Assembly (NCBI GenBank): GCA_035582835.1
Contig: JAYKAV010003100.1
Location: forward strand, 304,316-368,315
Source of the DNA: Phoebastria nigripes
Lineage: Eukaryota > Chordata > Aves > Procellariiformes > Diomedeidae
Length of the DNA stretch: 64,000 nt
Direction: 5' to 3'
Shown here in pieces: positions 22,967 to 35,423 of the stretch. The notes under the pieces are model-generated. The model saw only the letters and a list, made by a program, of their open reading frames with translations. It was not told where the DNA came from and did not search any database. Each line of letters opens with the position of its first letter. Position 1 is the first letter of the stretch. Position numbers and translations under genes: made by a program.

Positions 22967-25600
22967 TGGTTTGAGAATTTAAAATAGGAGCAAATTAGTA
23001 GCAAACCATGTTTTTAATAAGGAAAATATATTGTTCAAGTGATAGAATTTCCTAGGTTTTGTAGCTAGTAAAGAATGAAATTTTAGTGATTTTATGTCAA
23101 ATTGAACACAGAGCTTTCATTAGCTGCCTTCATATTCCTTACAGGTCATTTATATTAAATTTTACAGAGCTGTAGAAGTAAATGTCTGTGACTAAAGTTG
23201 TAGTCTTCCGGTTTGGCCATCGTTTTTTAGAAATATGCAGGATGTTTTGCTTTGCCATTTTCTAATGTTGGTAAATGTTTGATATTTTANCTGCCAGTCT
23301 TCAGCAGACATTTACAACCTTCAAACAAAATGCTGCATTAACATTTGTAGCATAAGCTCTTGCTTGCTTTGTTGTGATACTAATGTAAAGAAATTGCAGG
23401 GGGAAAAAACCTTAATACCCATATATCTGAAGTGGCTGAGAACTTATGGAAGGTTTGAACCCCAGATTTCTGTGACCACCTTCAACAATATTTAATTTGA
23501 AAGTAAGACAGTGTTTTATGGGGGGGGGGCAGAAATCACAATGCTCATACAGAATAACTTAGAATTGAATAGAATAAACAGAAAATTGTTCGCATATCTG
23601 TTAATTCTTATTGCAACAACTTTTTTTTTCCCCTCAAAAAATGAGCTTTTTTGAGAACGTGTTCAATCTTTCACTCTTGAAATTTGTTTCACAAGGTCAG
23701 TGAATAAGTCTTGCCACCTGTAGCTTTCATTTTATGGTAATTTTGCATTATTAGTTACTCTCCATTGACTAGCCTTAGAAGAAACTGATTTTTTTATAAC
23801 AGTTATTCATATAGGTTACAGTTGGATGGAGGGGTAGAAGAATAATGTATTGAAGCATTAGAAGTATTTTTGTTTCATTTCATAATAGTTAATGGTCAAA
23901 TGGGAGAAAAAAACACCTATATTGTAAACATGATTTGATTAGTATTTGAGTGCTGGGGAAAGCTGTTGCGTACAGTTCAGTCATTTTGGACAGATGCATA
24001 CTCTTTTGCCTATTCAGTTGCCATCAGTTAAGCAGCTATTGTAATGATGGCACAGCAGCATGAAATACATTAAATGCTGCCTTTCATACGGTCAGTTAGA
24101 ATGGATTCCTAAAGATGAGACTANTAAAGGCAAGACTTGCTTGTTGGTTTCTTATACCTTCTCATACAAGATGCAACATATGCACCTGTAACTTCAGAAA
24201 ATGCTTTCTGCCCTGTGTCTCTGATTTGAATTTTTCTTCTAAAATTAGGCAATTAAATAAGCAAGAGATATTAAAGCAACTTACTGAGAATGTATTGAGA
24301 GTATTTTAATTTTTTTTTTATGCTAGTTGTGTGAATTAAAAAAGCTCTCTTGCATTTGGGAGGGTTACAGGCTGTGGTATGCCTGACAATCTGCATACAG
24401 GTAATGAGTTCAGTTTAAGGTAAGTGNGTGCTAGCCTTCTGTCAGTAAGCTCTTTTGTTTAACAGAAGACCTTGTATATCCAATGTAGCATATTATAAAT
24501 GCAGAATAATAGTAATAATGATGTGCAGGTGCATATGCATACAATCATAGCTTTTTCTGACTTGCAATTCTGCTGGAGAAGGAAAACAAAAAGGAGAGAA
24601 AAAAAGGTTAATAATGGTTTTGGCTTACAGAGTTGTATTTCCTTCATTAGTTCTGCAATTTTAATATCTTTTACTAATTTTCTGTGTGGTGAAGGAGGTT
24701 TTTGATGGGACCTCATGAATTAAGGCAAGAGTCTGAACACAAGCCCTAATGTTTAAAGCTTGACACTTTCTGTTCTGTTATCCAGGCTTTGCACAAATTG
24801 CAGAAGGGTAGCAAGTTCTTTCTGTCAGCTGCTTAGTGCTAACCTTAACCATATGCTTTCTATGGTAAATGTGAAGTAGCCTCTTCCTTTTTCACATGTA
24901 AGTGGATAAGCCACCTTCATTAGCTTATATTTGTTGCATGATGCTGCAGGTTAAAAGGGTTTATGCAGGTAGATGTTGTGGTGAAATTGATTTACAGGAA
25001 TTTTTTCATGAGGCAAAGCCTTTTGTGTAGCAAGGATATTAAAGTTTTCAATATTATTATATGAATAATATAAAATTTGCATATGCAAGAATAAACTTCA
25101 GGTTTCTCAAGATACTGTTAAATATGAGAACATTATATGTGAACATCTGTGAAACTGCTCAAAAAGACTGAGTGCTTTGTGTTATCTATTATTTTTGTTT
25201 TGCAGTGCTTACCTTTCTGAATATAAATAGTATTCATATATTTTTCTTTTGATGCTGAAATTCTAAAGCTGTGCTCTCACTTGGGGGTTCTTTTTGTGGA
25301 GGTTGTTGTTGGAGATTTTTATGAGGAAAAATAGAGGAAACAACTGGATTTTGTTGCAGAATTAGAATGCTTTGTAATATTCTGTTTCAAAGAATCAGTT
25401 AAGATACTGTTTGCTGCCATTAGGCATTATGTAAAAATAACCACTTTGACATGAACATTTAATTTTTAGTATGACTGTTTAAAGCAGCTCTTTGGAAAAT
25501 ATTGGAAACCTATCCTACTTCAAGTAACTTTGAAGTCTACTTTTTAATTCACTGACTCCAATAGTAGCCATTTCTGACATTCCATTATTATTATATTCCA

Positions 25601-25624
25601 TTATAACCACATATGTGGTTATAA
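25601..25624. repeat. Perfect 24-base palindrome
   Basis: The half-site TTATAACCACAT is followed directly by its exact reverse complement, with no spacer. It could be a chance event, a cruciform or a dimeric protein-binding site; the sequence does not decide. Confidence 0.8.
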
Positions 25625-28032
25625 ATTCTATATTTCTTTCTGTATTGCCAGCACTGGACACTTACAATGTAGGAAAAAATGAAAATGAGTAGAAAAAAGA
25701 AGGAACTTAAACTAGCTCAAAAGAGGTGTGAAGACACTTGAACTGGAACTTAGAATAAGGGTCCACAAGTTCAGTTACATGATTCATAAAGTTCTGGATA
25801 CTGGTTTGTGTGCCCCAAGGCTGTAAGAGCCTAAGTCTTTGCCAGTGAGTTTACTTAGATGCCAGATTTTATCACATGCCCCAGGACATTGCTATCTTGG
25901 AAGAGTGAAGTGTTTTGCACCTATGTCTTGCTTCAGCCTGTTTGCGGTTCACAAATGAGACTTCCCTGTGCTGCAGCCATTATAGGGACCCAGTCAGGTG
26001 GAAATCAAGATGCAGCAGGATTTCTGTCTTGTGATTATTACATAATATTAAGATTTTGAAATATATTATTCTACATACTTTTCCTGTAAATGGGTCTGTT
26101 CATAATATGTTAAACTATACGGAATTATGTCATGCATTGATAATTTGCTGAGAATCTTAACACTATTCATTGTATAAAAGCAGATTGAAACAAATTACTG
26201 CTTGCCTGAATATTTAACAAGTGAAATATCAATAATCAGTGAACAAGGTTTTTTGTAATCTTTCAATGTAGTGCATATACTTTTATGTAAAAATAATTTC
26301 AAATATCTGTATGATATTTTTTTGCATATACAGGTCTTTGTAAAATTTTCTGTTTTCCCTGTCAAGACATGCTTATAAGTGTGTATCTTAAAATATCCAG
26401 TAATGTTTAATTTTACTATGAAAAGAGGGGAGGAGCTAGAAATTTAAATATGGCTTTGTGCAACTTTGCTGAGTATCTTTTATTATTTGTATTTTCATTG
26501 GTGCTGTAGTATAACAAAGTTGGAGTCTATTCTTCCTTTTATGTGAGAAAATTGTTTACTTATTGTTCCACACTGCTTAAAAGTAGTAAGATTGAATAAT
26601 GAATTTAGTAAAGTTAGAACTCTGGACTTCAGCAATGATGGTAATTGTGAGGGAAGAGCTTAAAAAGGCTTTCATATCCCAGGTATGAGTTTGTAAGGAA
26701 ATTGATCTAAAAATTGTATTTTTACCTGGCTAACCCATTTTTAAGAAATTTTGGCCATAATGTCAATGCTTGATACTTTGAAAACATGTAAGATAGAAAT
26801 TGGATGCAAGTTGATTACAATGACTTTGATGGCTACATTCTTTAAATTTATGAATTTTTTTTAGAGTAGAATATGGGGATTTTGTTTGTTCTGTTTTTTA
26901 AGAATAAACGTTGAGGTATATTGATGTAGTTTGGGTAGTTATTAATTGTTTTCTGGAAACCAAAGCTTGAGGTTCAGATGTCCAATGTAGGCACTTTATA
27001 TGTCTGAATGAGAAGCCTAATGTTGAAACATGGGAATATCTCTTCTAGTTTAGTAAGATTACGTATAAGTTTTAAAAATATATTTACCATAACTTTTCTT
27101 AACTTTCTAGTTGNTTTTTTTTGGGTAGCAATGCACATGATTTTTGTGGTTAAGGCAGTTGTGTTTATGGGGTTTAGGTCTTAATCCACAGCAGCATGAT
27201 GGTGATAATCTAATCTCTTTTTATGGTATTAGAAAGATGAGGCTAATTATTATTTGTATTTTGGGGAAAGCTTTTGCCTTCATGCCTCTTGTGGAACTAG
27301 GTGTAAAGTACAATCAAGATGCTGAATGACCTCAATTTCTGTTAGCTACAATGGGGAAAGAGGGCAGCACCTGACTTTGGAGAGTAAGGTTTATTTTTTT
27401 AATAAAAGTCTTAACAGTCTTAAATAGTCTTAAGTAAAGCAGTAAGTATTTTAACTGAAATGAAATGGCAACTGCTTTTTGGAATATGAGCAATACCTCT
27501 GCCAAAACACGTATTTTCCATTGGATAAAGAAACATAGATTGTAATTCATTGTAAGAAAATACTCATTTATATAATCTACAGTACATTGGTGCTTAAAGA
27601 TCTTTTGAGTTAATATGTTTATTAAATATATTTCTATACAATTTTATAAATAAGTTAGTGGGTTTGAGAGAGAACTGGCACAATACATAGCAGAGAAATC
27701 AGCTGGGATATTCGTCATAATTACGTGGCATCATGCTGTCTGGAGAGAACTGAGGTAGCTCTAAGAAGTTACAAAGCATCTCAAGTAGTGTGCATCTGGT
27801 AATGTGGTACTTTTCTTGGATTAATTAGTCTTCTATCTCAGTACTTGTGGTGGTCTTGCTACTGAAGATGCTTCATTCTTAATGAGTTAACATTTGGTAT
27901 CTCTCCATAGCATTGTAGTGTGCTATGTAAAGATAACTTTTTACATGGCATGGCAGATTAGAAAATTTTATGTCATGTTTGTTGAANATCACAGATATGT
28001 TCATAACCTATTTCCATTTTGCAACAAATCAG

Positions 28033-28077
28033 GTGAGGAGCCAGGAGGGGTAGCCAAGAAAAAAACTAAAGTCAAAG
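28033..28077 (+). CDS. ASPH: ASPH junctin-specific exon 1 (GEEPGGVAKKKTKVK)
   Basis: Acceptor caaatcag, donor AAAG|gtattt, 45 bases, phase 1-1. It encodes GEEPGGVAKKKTKVK, the counterpart of EGPSGGVAKRKTKAK in mammalian junctin. It starts the highly basic luminal tail by which junctin contacts calsequestrin, triadin and the ryanodine receptor in the sarcoplasmic reticulum. It joins the EF-hand exon (phase 1) directly. The composition switch to Lys/Thr/Gly contrasts with the acidic exons further downstream. Confidence 0.92.
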
Positions 28078-30473
28078 GTATTTTTAATGTTCTTTTTCTT
28101 GTGGAACTTTATGCAGATAATGATGTCTGAAATGCATGCGCATTGCAAATACAGATTGCAGGTTATAATAATGTTTACTAATACCAGCTATGTTGGCTAA
28201 GTGTTGTCTAATGTGCAGCAAACTATTATCCTCCCCATATTTCAGTAAGGTTTTTTTTTTTTACTACCAATTGTAATTTAATGGCAATGCGAGTGCTTTC
28301 CTAACTAGAGATTATATTTTGTTTGTGCAAATTTTTTTACAACAGTTGTCTCGTTTGGATTATAAGTAGTTTATGTTAACTTCATATTCTGCATGTTTAA
28401 AAAAAAAGTTCTGATATATATGCAGATTTTGGTCTGTGTGAAATCCTCCTTTAGTTATCTTCCATGAATTCATGATACTATTACTATATTGTAATTGGAC
28501 TTGAGCACCTTAATTTCTGCTTAAGTCTGTACTTAAATAGTTTCATCTATTTCTTTCTTATGGGAGGAGAAATTTAGGTAAAGTTCAATAACTTGCCCTT
28601 TAATATTATTTGCAGGATTGATTGCAGTGATGATACTTATAAATTTTCCAAAATCTTAAAGAAGGATAGCTTGCAATCGATTTATGCCATATATTTATGT
28701 ATAATTGCATTGCTGTATGAAGAGGACATAATGGTCTAAATGTCTTCAGTGCAACAGAGACTAAAAAAGCTTATCAGCCTCAGCAAAACAGCAAACTACT
28801 AGATGTACTTCAGGTGCTTAATTTTTTAGATGTGTTCAGTTATCTCCACACAGCATGGTGCTACGTAAAGAACACAGTCTCTTTGTTGCATTAAAGACAC
28901 TTAGACTTTAATGTGTTTTTTTCTAGCAGTATGTGAAAAATGCACGCTGTTTGTAATACAAAGTCTCATTAGGAAAAAAGTGTATTTGCTGAGGGAAGCT
29001 CTCATGCTCATGTGAATGTGACTTTTCTTAGCATCTTGCATGCAAGTTGAAATTTTTAGCATTTGTTCCACATTGTGCTTGGTATGACTTGGTTGCAAAT
29101 TGTGTGTTTCCAAGAGTGTAATAAATGTCATTTAACAATTCATTCCTGAGTTTTGGATTATTTTTCAATGTTTGATATGAGAATGAAGAAATGGTATGAT
29201 ATATTTCAAATGCTTTATGCCAAAAAAACAGTNGGAAGGAACCGTGATGTTATTCCTTTTAGACTGAGCTGTGTGATTGAATTGTTCACTCACAGAAATG
29301 TTACACAGTGGTTAGAGGCAGATATTACAGGAGAAATGTTGTCACTTGCCTGGTTTTTGCCTCAACAGACTGCAGTTTCTCTCGAAAGTCGAAATAAAAA
29401 TAGANCTGTAGCATTTTATATATAAAATCTTCATTGCTTTTTTAATAATGGGACAGTATTAGTTTTAAATACAAATACTGCATACAGATATTCAATGGAA
29501 AAATTTCTAAATTTTATTGAGTTAAAAATTCCTTATTCTGGAGAATGCTGCTGGTACTGACAATGTTTTTCAAAACTGGGGGCAAAGTGGAAGTAAATAT
29601 CGAACATTTAAATGTCAAGGATGCTGTTCTGACTGTTCTTCTGATATATTACCTAGATACCATGTCACAGCCAAATGTGAATTGAAATAGAGGAAAATAA
29701 GCACAAGAGGTACAACTCTAAAAGTAAAACAAACAAAAAAGTAATTACTAATAACACTACATATGGAAAAGCAAAGATGTACGAATTAATTTACAATTGT
29801 TACTTTGATTTCACTGAATATAGTCAAACCAAGTTAACTTTTTTGGAGTTGATTTAGTTCACCAGGACATTGCCATTTCTTCTTAATTATGGTGTAGTTA
29901 TTTCTTATTTTTGTAAAATATATACTTAAGATACATTTTTAAGTCTTGGCCTAATCTAAGGTAACAATGTCAGTAAAATGTTGTAGCATACATTTGTGTT
30001 GTTATAACACTTTCATTTGTAGTTTTAGGAAGTTGAGAAAATTGTGAAAAAAATTTCTTTTGGTGATGCTCTTGACGCTTCTAGATCCTACAACAGTGAT
30101 ACTGTTGTCAAAGATTCAAAATTTACTGTGATTTTCATGCTCACAGACAAAACTGGTTTTAGCATTCTGTAGAAGACTGGTAAGATAATAGAGGCATGGT
30201 TTTCACTAGACTAATGCTTTATTTGGATGCAGTTGCAGTAAGCTAAGGTTATTGGCTGGGTGCATGGTGTGAGATATTGCTAAAAGTCAGAACTAATTTG
30301 TTCAAATGGCTTAAAGCTTAAATAGTTGATTATACAAGTTTAAATTGGCGTATAACAAATGTTAAGTAAGAATTTGATGAAAGCTTTTAGGTAGTTGCTC
30401 ATGAGATGTTTTCTGATCTAAGAATGGTTCTCTTATTGAACATTTCCTCTTTTTTAAATGAAAAACTAAAAAG
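28078..30473 (+). other. ASPH intron between the two junctin exons
   Basis: Non-coding. A short frame at 29153-29425 has no family resemblance. No transposon was recognised. Confidence 0.7.
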
Positions 30474-30823
30474 TAAAAGAAGCAATTAAAGAACCGCTCA
30501 AGAAATTAAAGGAGAAGCAGGAATCCAAGAAGGAGGAAATCAAAGATGAGGAAGGAAAAAAGAAAGCCAGGAAAGGAAAAGATGCTACTGATCGAAAGGA
30601 CAAGAAAGCTGTTGATATGAATAAATTAAAGAAAGATTCTGACAAGGCTAAAAGAGACAGAGGAAAGGAAAAGGAAAAAAGCCTAGACAAAAATGTGAAA
30701 TCCAAGGNGGCTACAAAAAAATCAGCCAGTGAAAAGGATGGTACTATTCAGGTGGGAAAAGACAAAGAAACAAAAAAGATAGTTAAGAACCCATCCAAAG
30801 ACGACAAGAAAGAAAAGAAATAA
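30474..30823 (+). CDS. ASPH: ASPH junctin terminal exon (lysine-rich luminal tail)
   Basis: After acceptor actaaaaag, the split codon G|TA gives VKEAIKEPLKKLKEKQESKK followed by more than 90 residues dominated by Lys, Glu, Asp and Ser, ending DDKKEKK-stop (TAA 30821-30823). Mammalian junctin has the same start (VKELTKEELKKEKEK) and a similarly basic, low-complexity tail using alternating KEKE-type runs for calsequestrin binding. Summed with the other exons the protein is about 209 aa, or 224 with the optional exon, matching the known junctin size. The acceptor is unusual: the pyrimidine run ends about 18 bases before the AG and the gap is A-rich. Confidence 0.93.
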
Positions 30824-31390
30824 ACAGAGTTCTGGTTGTGCTAATGAGGAACAGAACTCAAGAATGAGAAATTCAGCATATTTATATGTATGTGGTAAAT
30901 ATGGCAATAAGAAGATAATGTTTTCTGGAAATGAGTGTGAACAAAGGCTATATATAATCATTTTTTGAAAACTGTTAAGCATGTACTGGCATTGTAAACA
31001 CAAAGCAAAAATGTCTGCTGTGAAACTCAAATATGTACATATGTTAATATGACTGACTAACAATGTGTATTGAAAACAGAAATATCAAACTGATGCCAGT
31101 TACTTCAAGCATACTCTAAATCTGGTTTTGTTGTTTGTTTTTTTTTTTTTTTTTNTTTTTTTTTTTTTTTTTTTTTTTTTCTCTTCTCTTTGTTTCCTTG
31201 TATTAAAATGCTGTTTTCTTGATGTGGGGATGAAAGTCTAATGTTGTATATCAAATGCAAGTTTAAAAGCAATATTAAGAGGATTATCAGGACACATTAG
31301 TGGAAACTCACAAAAAAATATTTCTGTTTCACAAAAACAACCAAGAGGAGCATTAGTAGAACGTATTGTCATAGGAATTTAGCAAATAAA
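30824..31390 (+). other. ASPH: Junctin 3' UTR (minimum extent)
   Basis: Runs from the TAA to the first canonical AATAAA at 31385-31390. It contains a T tract of about 40 bases, broken by one N, at 31137-31180. Another AATAAA near 32100 would allow a longer form. Confidence 0.5.
31385..31390 (+). terminator. Candidate poly(A) signal for junctin transcripts
   Basis: AATAAA about 560 bases after the junctin stop. Further AATAAA hexamers follow near 31952 and 32100, so the one used in vivo is uncertain. Confidence 0.4.
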
Positions 31391-34300
31391 TGTAACTTAT
31401 TGCCTGCTAAACTTTTTTTCCTTAAGTAGACTGAGAAAACTGTTTTATACGCAAACACTCAAACCAACTTCAGTGTTGCATTTACTTATGAGACTTCAGT
31501 GTATACTCAACCAAAGTGTTGCAACACTTTTGTTTATTGATCCTGTGACAATATGTTCTGCTTTTCTTCTGTCCTTTCTTTCTGTATTTATTTTTTAGCT
31601 ATCTTTAGGTCTGAAAACTTGATTCACTGTCACTTTTCAGTTTACTGTGTCCTGATTTTTTTCAGTTTTCCAAGCTTCTGGTAATGAATACTTCTGAAAA
31701 TTAGGCCACCTATTTCACCATTGATGGGTATTGTTGGATTCCAATCACATTTTAAGAAGTGATATGCTACTACTACTGTATTCTGGTTGAACTTGATTAG
31801 AGAACAGTTTATGTATTTTTGCAACTATTATTTTCTTCAGACACCACTTTTGCAGTACGTGATACTTCTGTAAGCAAGCTCCTGTGTTAGTTTGCTCTTA
31901 CAGCTTCTGTATTTTTAGCACTGATTAATGATTTATCCAGCAGTCTCATTAGAATAAACAAAGTTACAAAACATTTCTTCAGAGGTATTTCAGTATCTTA
32001 TTGAATCTATACTTGCTTTCAAGTTTATATGGAAAAGGAATGTTTTCTAATTTTACTAGACAAATAATATCACTTAGTATGTTGAAATATTAATTGCACA
32101 ATAAAACTACACAAGATTCGGAACAAAATTGGTAATGAAGGTTGAAGATTTATTATTGTAATACTGCAGTATTGTTTTACAGAAAACAAAACTAAGGAGT
32201 GAAATTGAGCATGAGTATATGCATGTGGGTGGTGGTGTAAAGTCCTGAAGGTTGATTCTGTTTGTGGTTTTGCTTAAATTTTGTGTATAACAGTTGGCAA
32301 TACACTTTTCTCAGACTTTCGATACAGCACATACATGTCTCTGTAATATGCTTTGATTCCTAGATGTGTAAGATGTGGTAATATGGTAAGATATAATCTG
32401 ATTTGATTTTTTTTTTTTTTGAGGAAACTTATGGAAAATAGTTCAAATGAAAGCCATAGAAAATAGTGCAGTAGCTTAAAATTCTAGCTGTGATAGTTAA
32501 CAGAGATTATATACTGAGCTATTTTCTAAATATTTATATATGTGTGAAGAAGGAGGGAAAAGATGTGTGCATTATGAACACTATAGTGCTTAGCAAAATA
32601 CTTGACAGAATGAAGATCTAATAAAGGCACTTGCATAATGAGCATTCTCTTTTAGGTTTTGGTAATGATAGACGTGTTTATTCATCTTTGCTCTGATAGG
32701 TGTTAAGATATATATTTGATAGAGGAGCACTGAGTGGTATAGTGCACATCACTTTTTATTTTCTCCCCTAATGTGACAGAAGTTGTAACTGTCTGGGAGT
32801 GAAATTTGGAATGAGTTGCCTTTCTGATCAATATATTATTGTATCTATGACCCAAAGTTTATCTGGTTCTAGAAAAGTTTCGTTTTTTTTTTCCAAAGAA
32901 CGTTTTATTTGAGCAGCACTCCAAGCTATACAGATAGCCACACAATAAAATGAGATTTTTTGCCCCAGAGATTTGTTTTGCTGTTGTATACCTCTATGAA
33001 ATATTGTNATTCAACTTAACATGGCAAGTTACCACATAAGCTCAAAAAATGCACCACACAAGTAAAAACTGAGTGCAACTTTATTTTGATAAAGAGATGA
33101 GAGAAAATAGTATCTTGCAAAAAGTAAATGACTTAACATACTACATACTCAACAGGATTGAATAGGAATCAGTGATAAACATGATAGATGTGTATAAAAA
33201 GCTTGAAAGCAAAGTTAAGAAATGTGCAAGGAAAACAAAGAAATACTCTTGCTAGTCCCTTCTTTCCTTTTACACACCCTAAGTGCTTGTTGGCTGTGAA
33301 ATATTGAATATCTTTTGAAATACTTTGAATCTATTTATTGTTCATGAAACAGGGCAAGTGGTTGTCTGGAATTGGAGATGTGAGTTATCGGAGGATATAA
33401 GGACTTATTTAAAGAGGTGTATATGTAAGGGAAGTGAACTGTATTTGTGAAAGCAGGGTGGCTGTGTCTACGCTTCCAGATTCTGAGGTATGAGACAGTG
33501 GCTAATTTAAGTAATGGGTTTTATCTCCATATGTAGTTAAAGATGATTGTAGAAGGAAGTAACTTCTTACTCTTGTAGCCATTAATATTACTGCAGCAAA
33601 GGATGAATATAAGTCTTAATAATATTTTTGAATATTTCAGTTTTTTTTTTTAATGACACAGAAGAAAATTGGCAAAAAATGAAGTGTAAATTTGGCTTTT
33701 TTCTTATAGCTTCTGATCTTGACTCCATACTAGTAGACTCTTAGTTACAGTACTTTTAGATACAGTCTAACTACTTAACTTCATGTAATTTAACTAATAC
33801 AAAGAGGTGTAAGTAGGATTAATTCTNTTATTCCTGTTCCCATTACTTATATAGGGTAATGGAATAAATATATGTTTTCCTCACGATGCATAAAATAATA
33901 AAATCTTTCTAGTTTACACAAAGTTGTTTTGAGGCATACTAGTCCTATTTGTATTGAGATATGTTTGACTCCAGTAGAAACCTGGTAATTTTTTTTTTTA
34001 AAACTTTACTGACTTGAAATATAGTACTTATATTGTTCCACTTAAAGTTACTTTTACAACATTGTTAGTAGTACAGGAATGTTCATTATAGTGTAGCCTC
34101 TGCTTTCTTAAATATTATTTTTCTATTGATTTCTGTGCATACAGGTCTTGAGAAACCAGTTTGTTTTGGGCAGTGTGCATGTATGTGTTTATTTAAGAAG
34201 GTAGTTTTATCTTAATTGACCTTGGAACTTATATTTAAATATGAACCTAGGAAAAATGACGTAGGGTTATAGGAGAATTCTGATTGGAAGGGACTTCAGG

Positions 34301-35333
34301 AGATCCTTATTCCAAGATCCTGCTCAAAACAGGGTCATCTCAGAGGTATGACTAGGTTACGCTGGCCGTTATCCAGTGTGGTCTTTAAAACCTCTAAGGA
34401 TGGGAATGTACAGCCTCTCTGTGCGGCCTTTTCCACTGGTTTGACTGTCCTCATGGCGGGGTGTGCGTGTGGGTGCGTGTGTGTAAGTTTTTCTTATATC
34501 CAGTCTGAACCTCTCTTGTTTAAGTCTTGCTTGAATCCTTTGTAAAGGATAGCTGAGAGGAGGATTAGGCTAATACCAATACATTCTTTCTTGAGGACAT
34601 GGTGTCTTAAGATGTGGCATAATCTTTCAAGGATATGGATTATCTTTGTCTCTTACCATGGTGTTGATCATTGCTGTTATTGGTTGCTTTCTTTTCATTG
34701 TGTTTTGATCTAAACAGACTCTGGTATAGATAGTAAGCATCTTAGTGGTGAAATTCTATCAGTCATACTTTTTCTGTAGTAATTTAGTTGTCAAAAGAAA
34801 CTGGAGATTGAGATTACCTTATTTTGAAGAAACTACTGTTCTCTTCATCAGATCTTCTAAGATTTAACATATGAATTTAAAATACTTCTTCTTATTCTGA
34901 GCAGCATGTTATAAAGTTCAAATTAGTTCTTCATAGAACCTATAAAATTGATCATATGAAGCAGTTTTTACCCAAAGAGAAAAACAGTGAGAAAAACCTG
35001 CTGCCTGTTTTTCTTCTGGATACTGAATAGATGTTGAGAATAACATAGTCATTTGTTCAGTTACTTTGAAATAAAGGCAGGTGCTTAAATTTCTGTCCCT
35101 TTTTTCCCCCTCATTGTACGTTTGTCTTCAAAACATGTATGTTTACTATCTGAATACACTTTAGTTTTTGTACATATCACTGTATATCAGGACAGCCCTG
35201 TAATTGTGATTAACTGTTTGAATATGTTTTGGAGAGTTTAACATCAGTTAATTTAGTTGAAGCAACTTTCTTAGTTTATAACTGAATCAGATCAAAAAGA
35301 GCATAAAGTTAACTTTATAACTGAAAAATGCAG
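31391..35333 (+). other. ASPH intron (possibly with distal junctin 3' UTR)
   Basis: Non-coding AT-rich DNA. The only recognisable element is the old CR1 remnant near 34.3 kb. Confidence 0.6.
34266..34545 (-). mobile_element. Old, diverged CR1 remnant
   Basis: The order of blocks follows the 3' region of ancient CR1 subfamilies read in reverse: 'tgattggaagggacttcagg', 'ctgctcaaaacagggtca', 'aaggatgggaatgtacagcctctctg', 'ccactggtttgactgtcctcatgg', then 'cttatatccagtctgaacctctcttg'. Divergence is much higher than in the other copies, and a short GTGTGCGTG insertion interrupts it. Confidence 0.75.
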
Positions 35334-35423
35334 GCCTTAAAGAAAGATCTGTCCCAGCACAGCCAACATCACCAGAATCTGAGGANACCATCCAGCCTGC
35401 TGAGAAGTCATATGTTGAATCAG
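35334..35423 (+). CDS. ASPH: ASPH acidic-linker exon (GLKERS...)
   Basis: Acceptor aaatgcag, donor TCAG|gtaagg, 90 bases, phase 1-1. It encodes GLKERSVPAQPTSPESEE, one codon with N, then TIQPAEKSYVES. The mammalian counterpart follows the EF-hand directly (GLKERSTSEPAVPPEEAEP), so this is the first linker exon of junctate and full-length AspH, spliced onto 13829 when the junctin exons are skipped. It is Pro/Glu/Ser-rich and presumably disordered in the ER lumen. The donor is a strong match to consensus. Confidence 0.93.

Larger units (their letters stand above)
20671..28032 (+). other. Large ASPH intron before the junctin exons
   Basis: Seven kilobases of AT-rich DNA. Apart from a hairpin-forming inverted repeat at 22868-22966 and a perfect palindrome at 25601-25624 (both listed), I found homopolymer tracts (A run near 21546, G run near 23520) but no exon, tRNA or transposon that can be supported. 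Confidence 0.55.

Noticed and set aside
30466..30705. Minus-strand Ser/Phe/Leu-rich frame
   Set aside because: Complement of the lysine-rich junctin exon.
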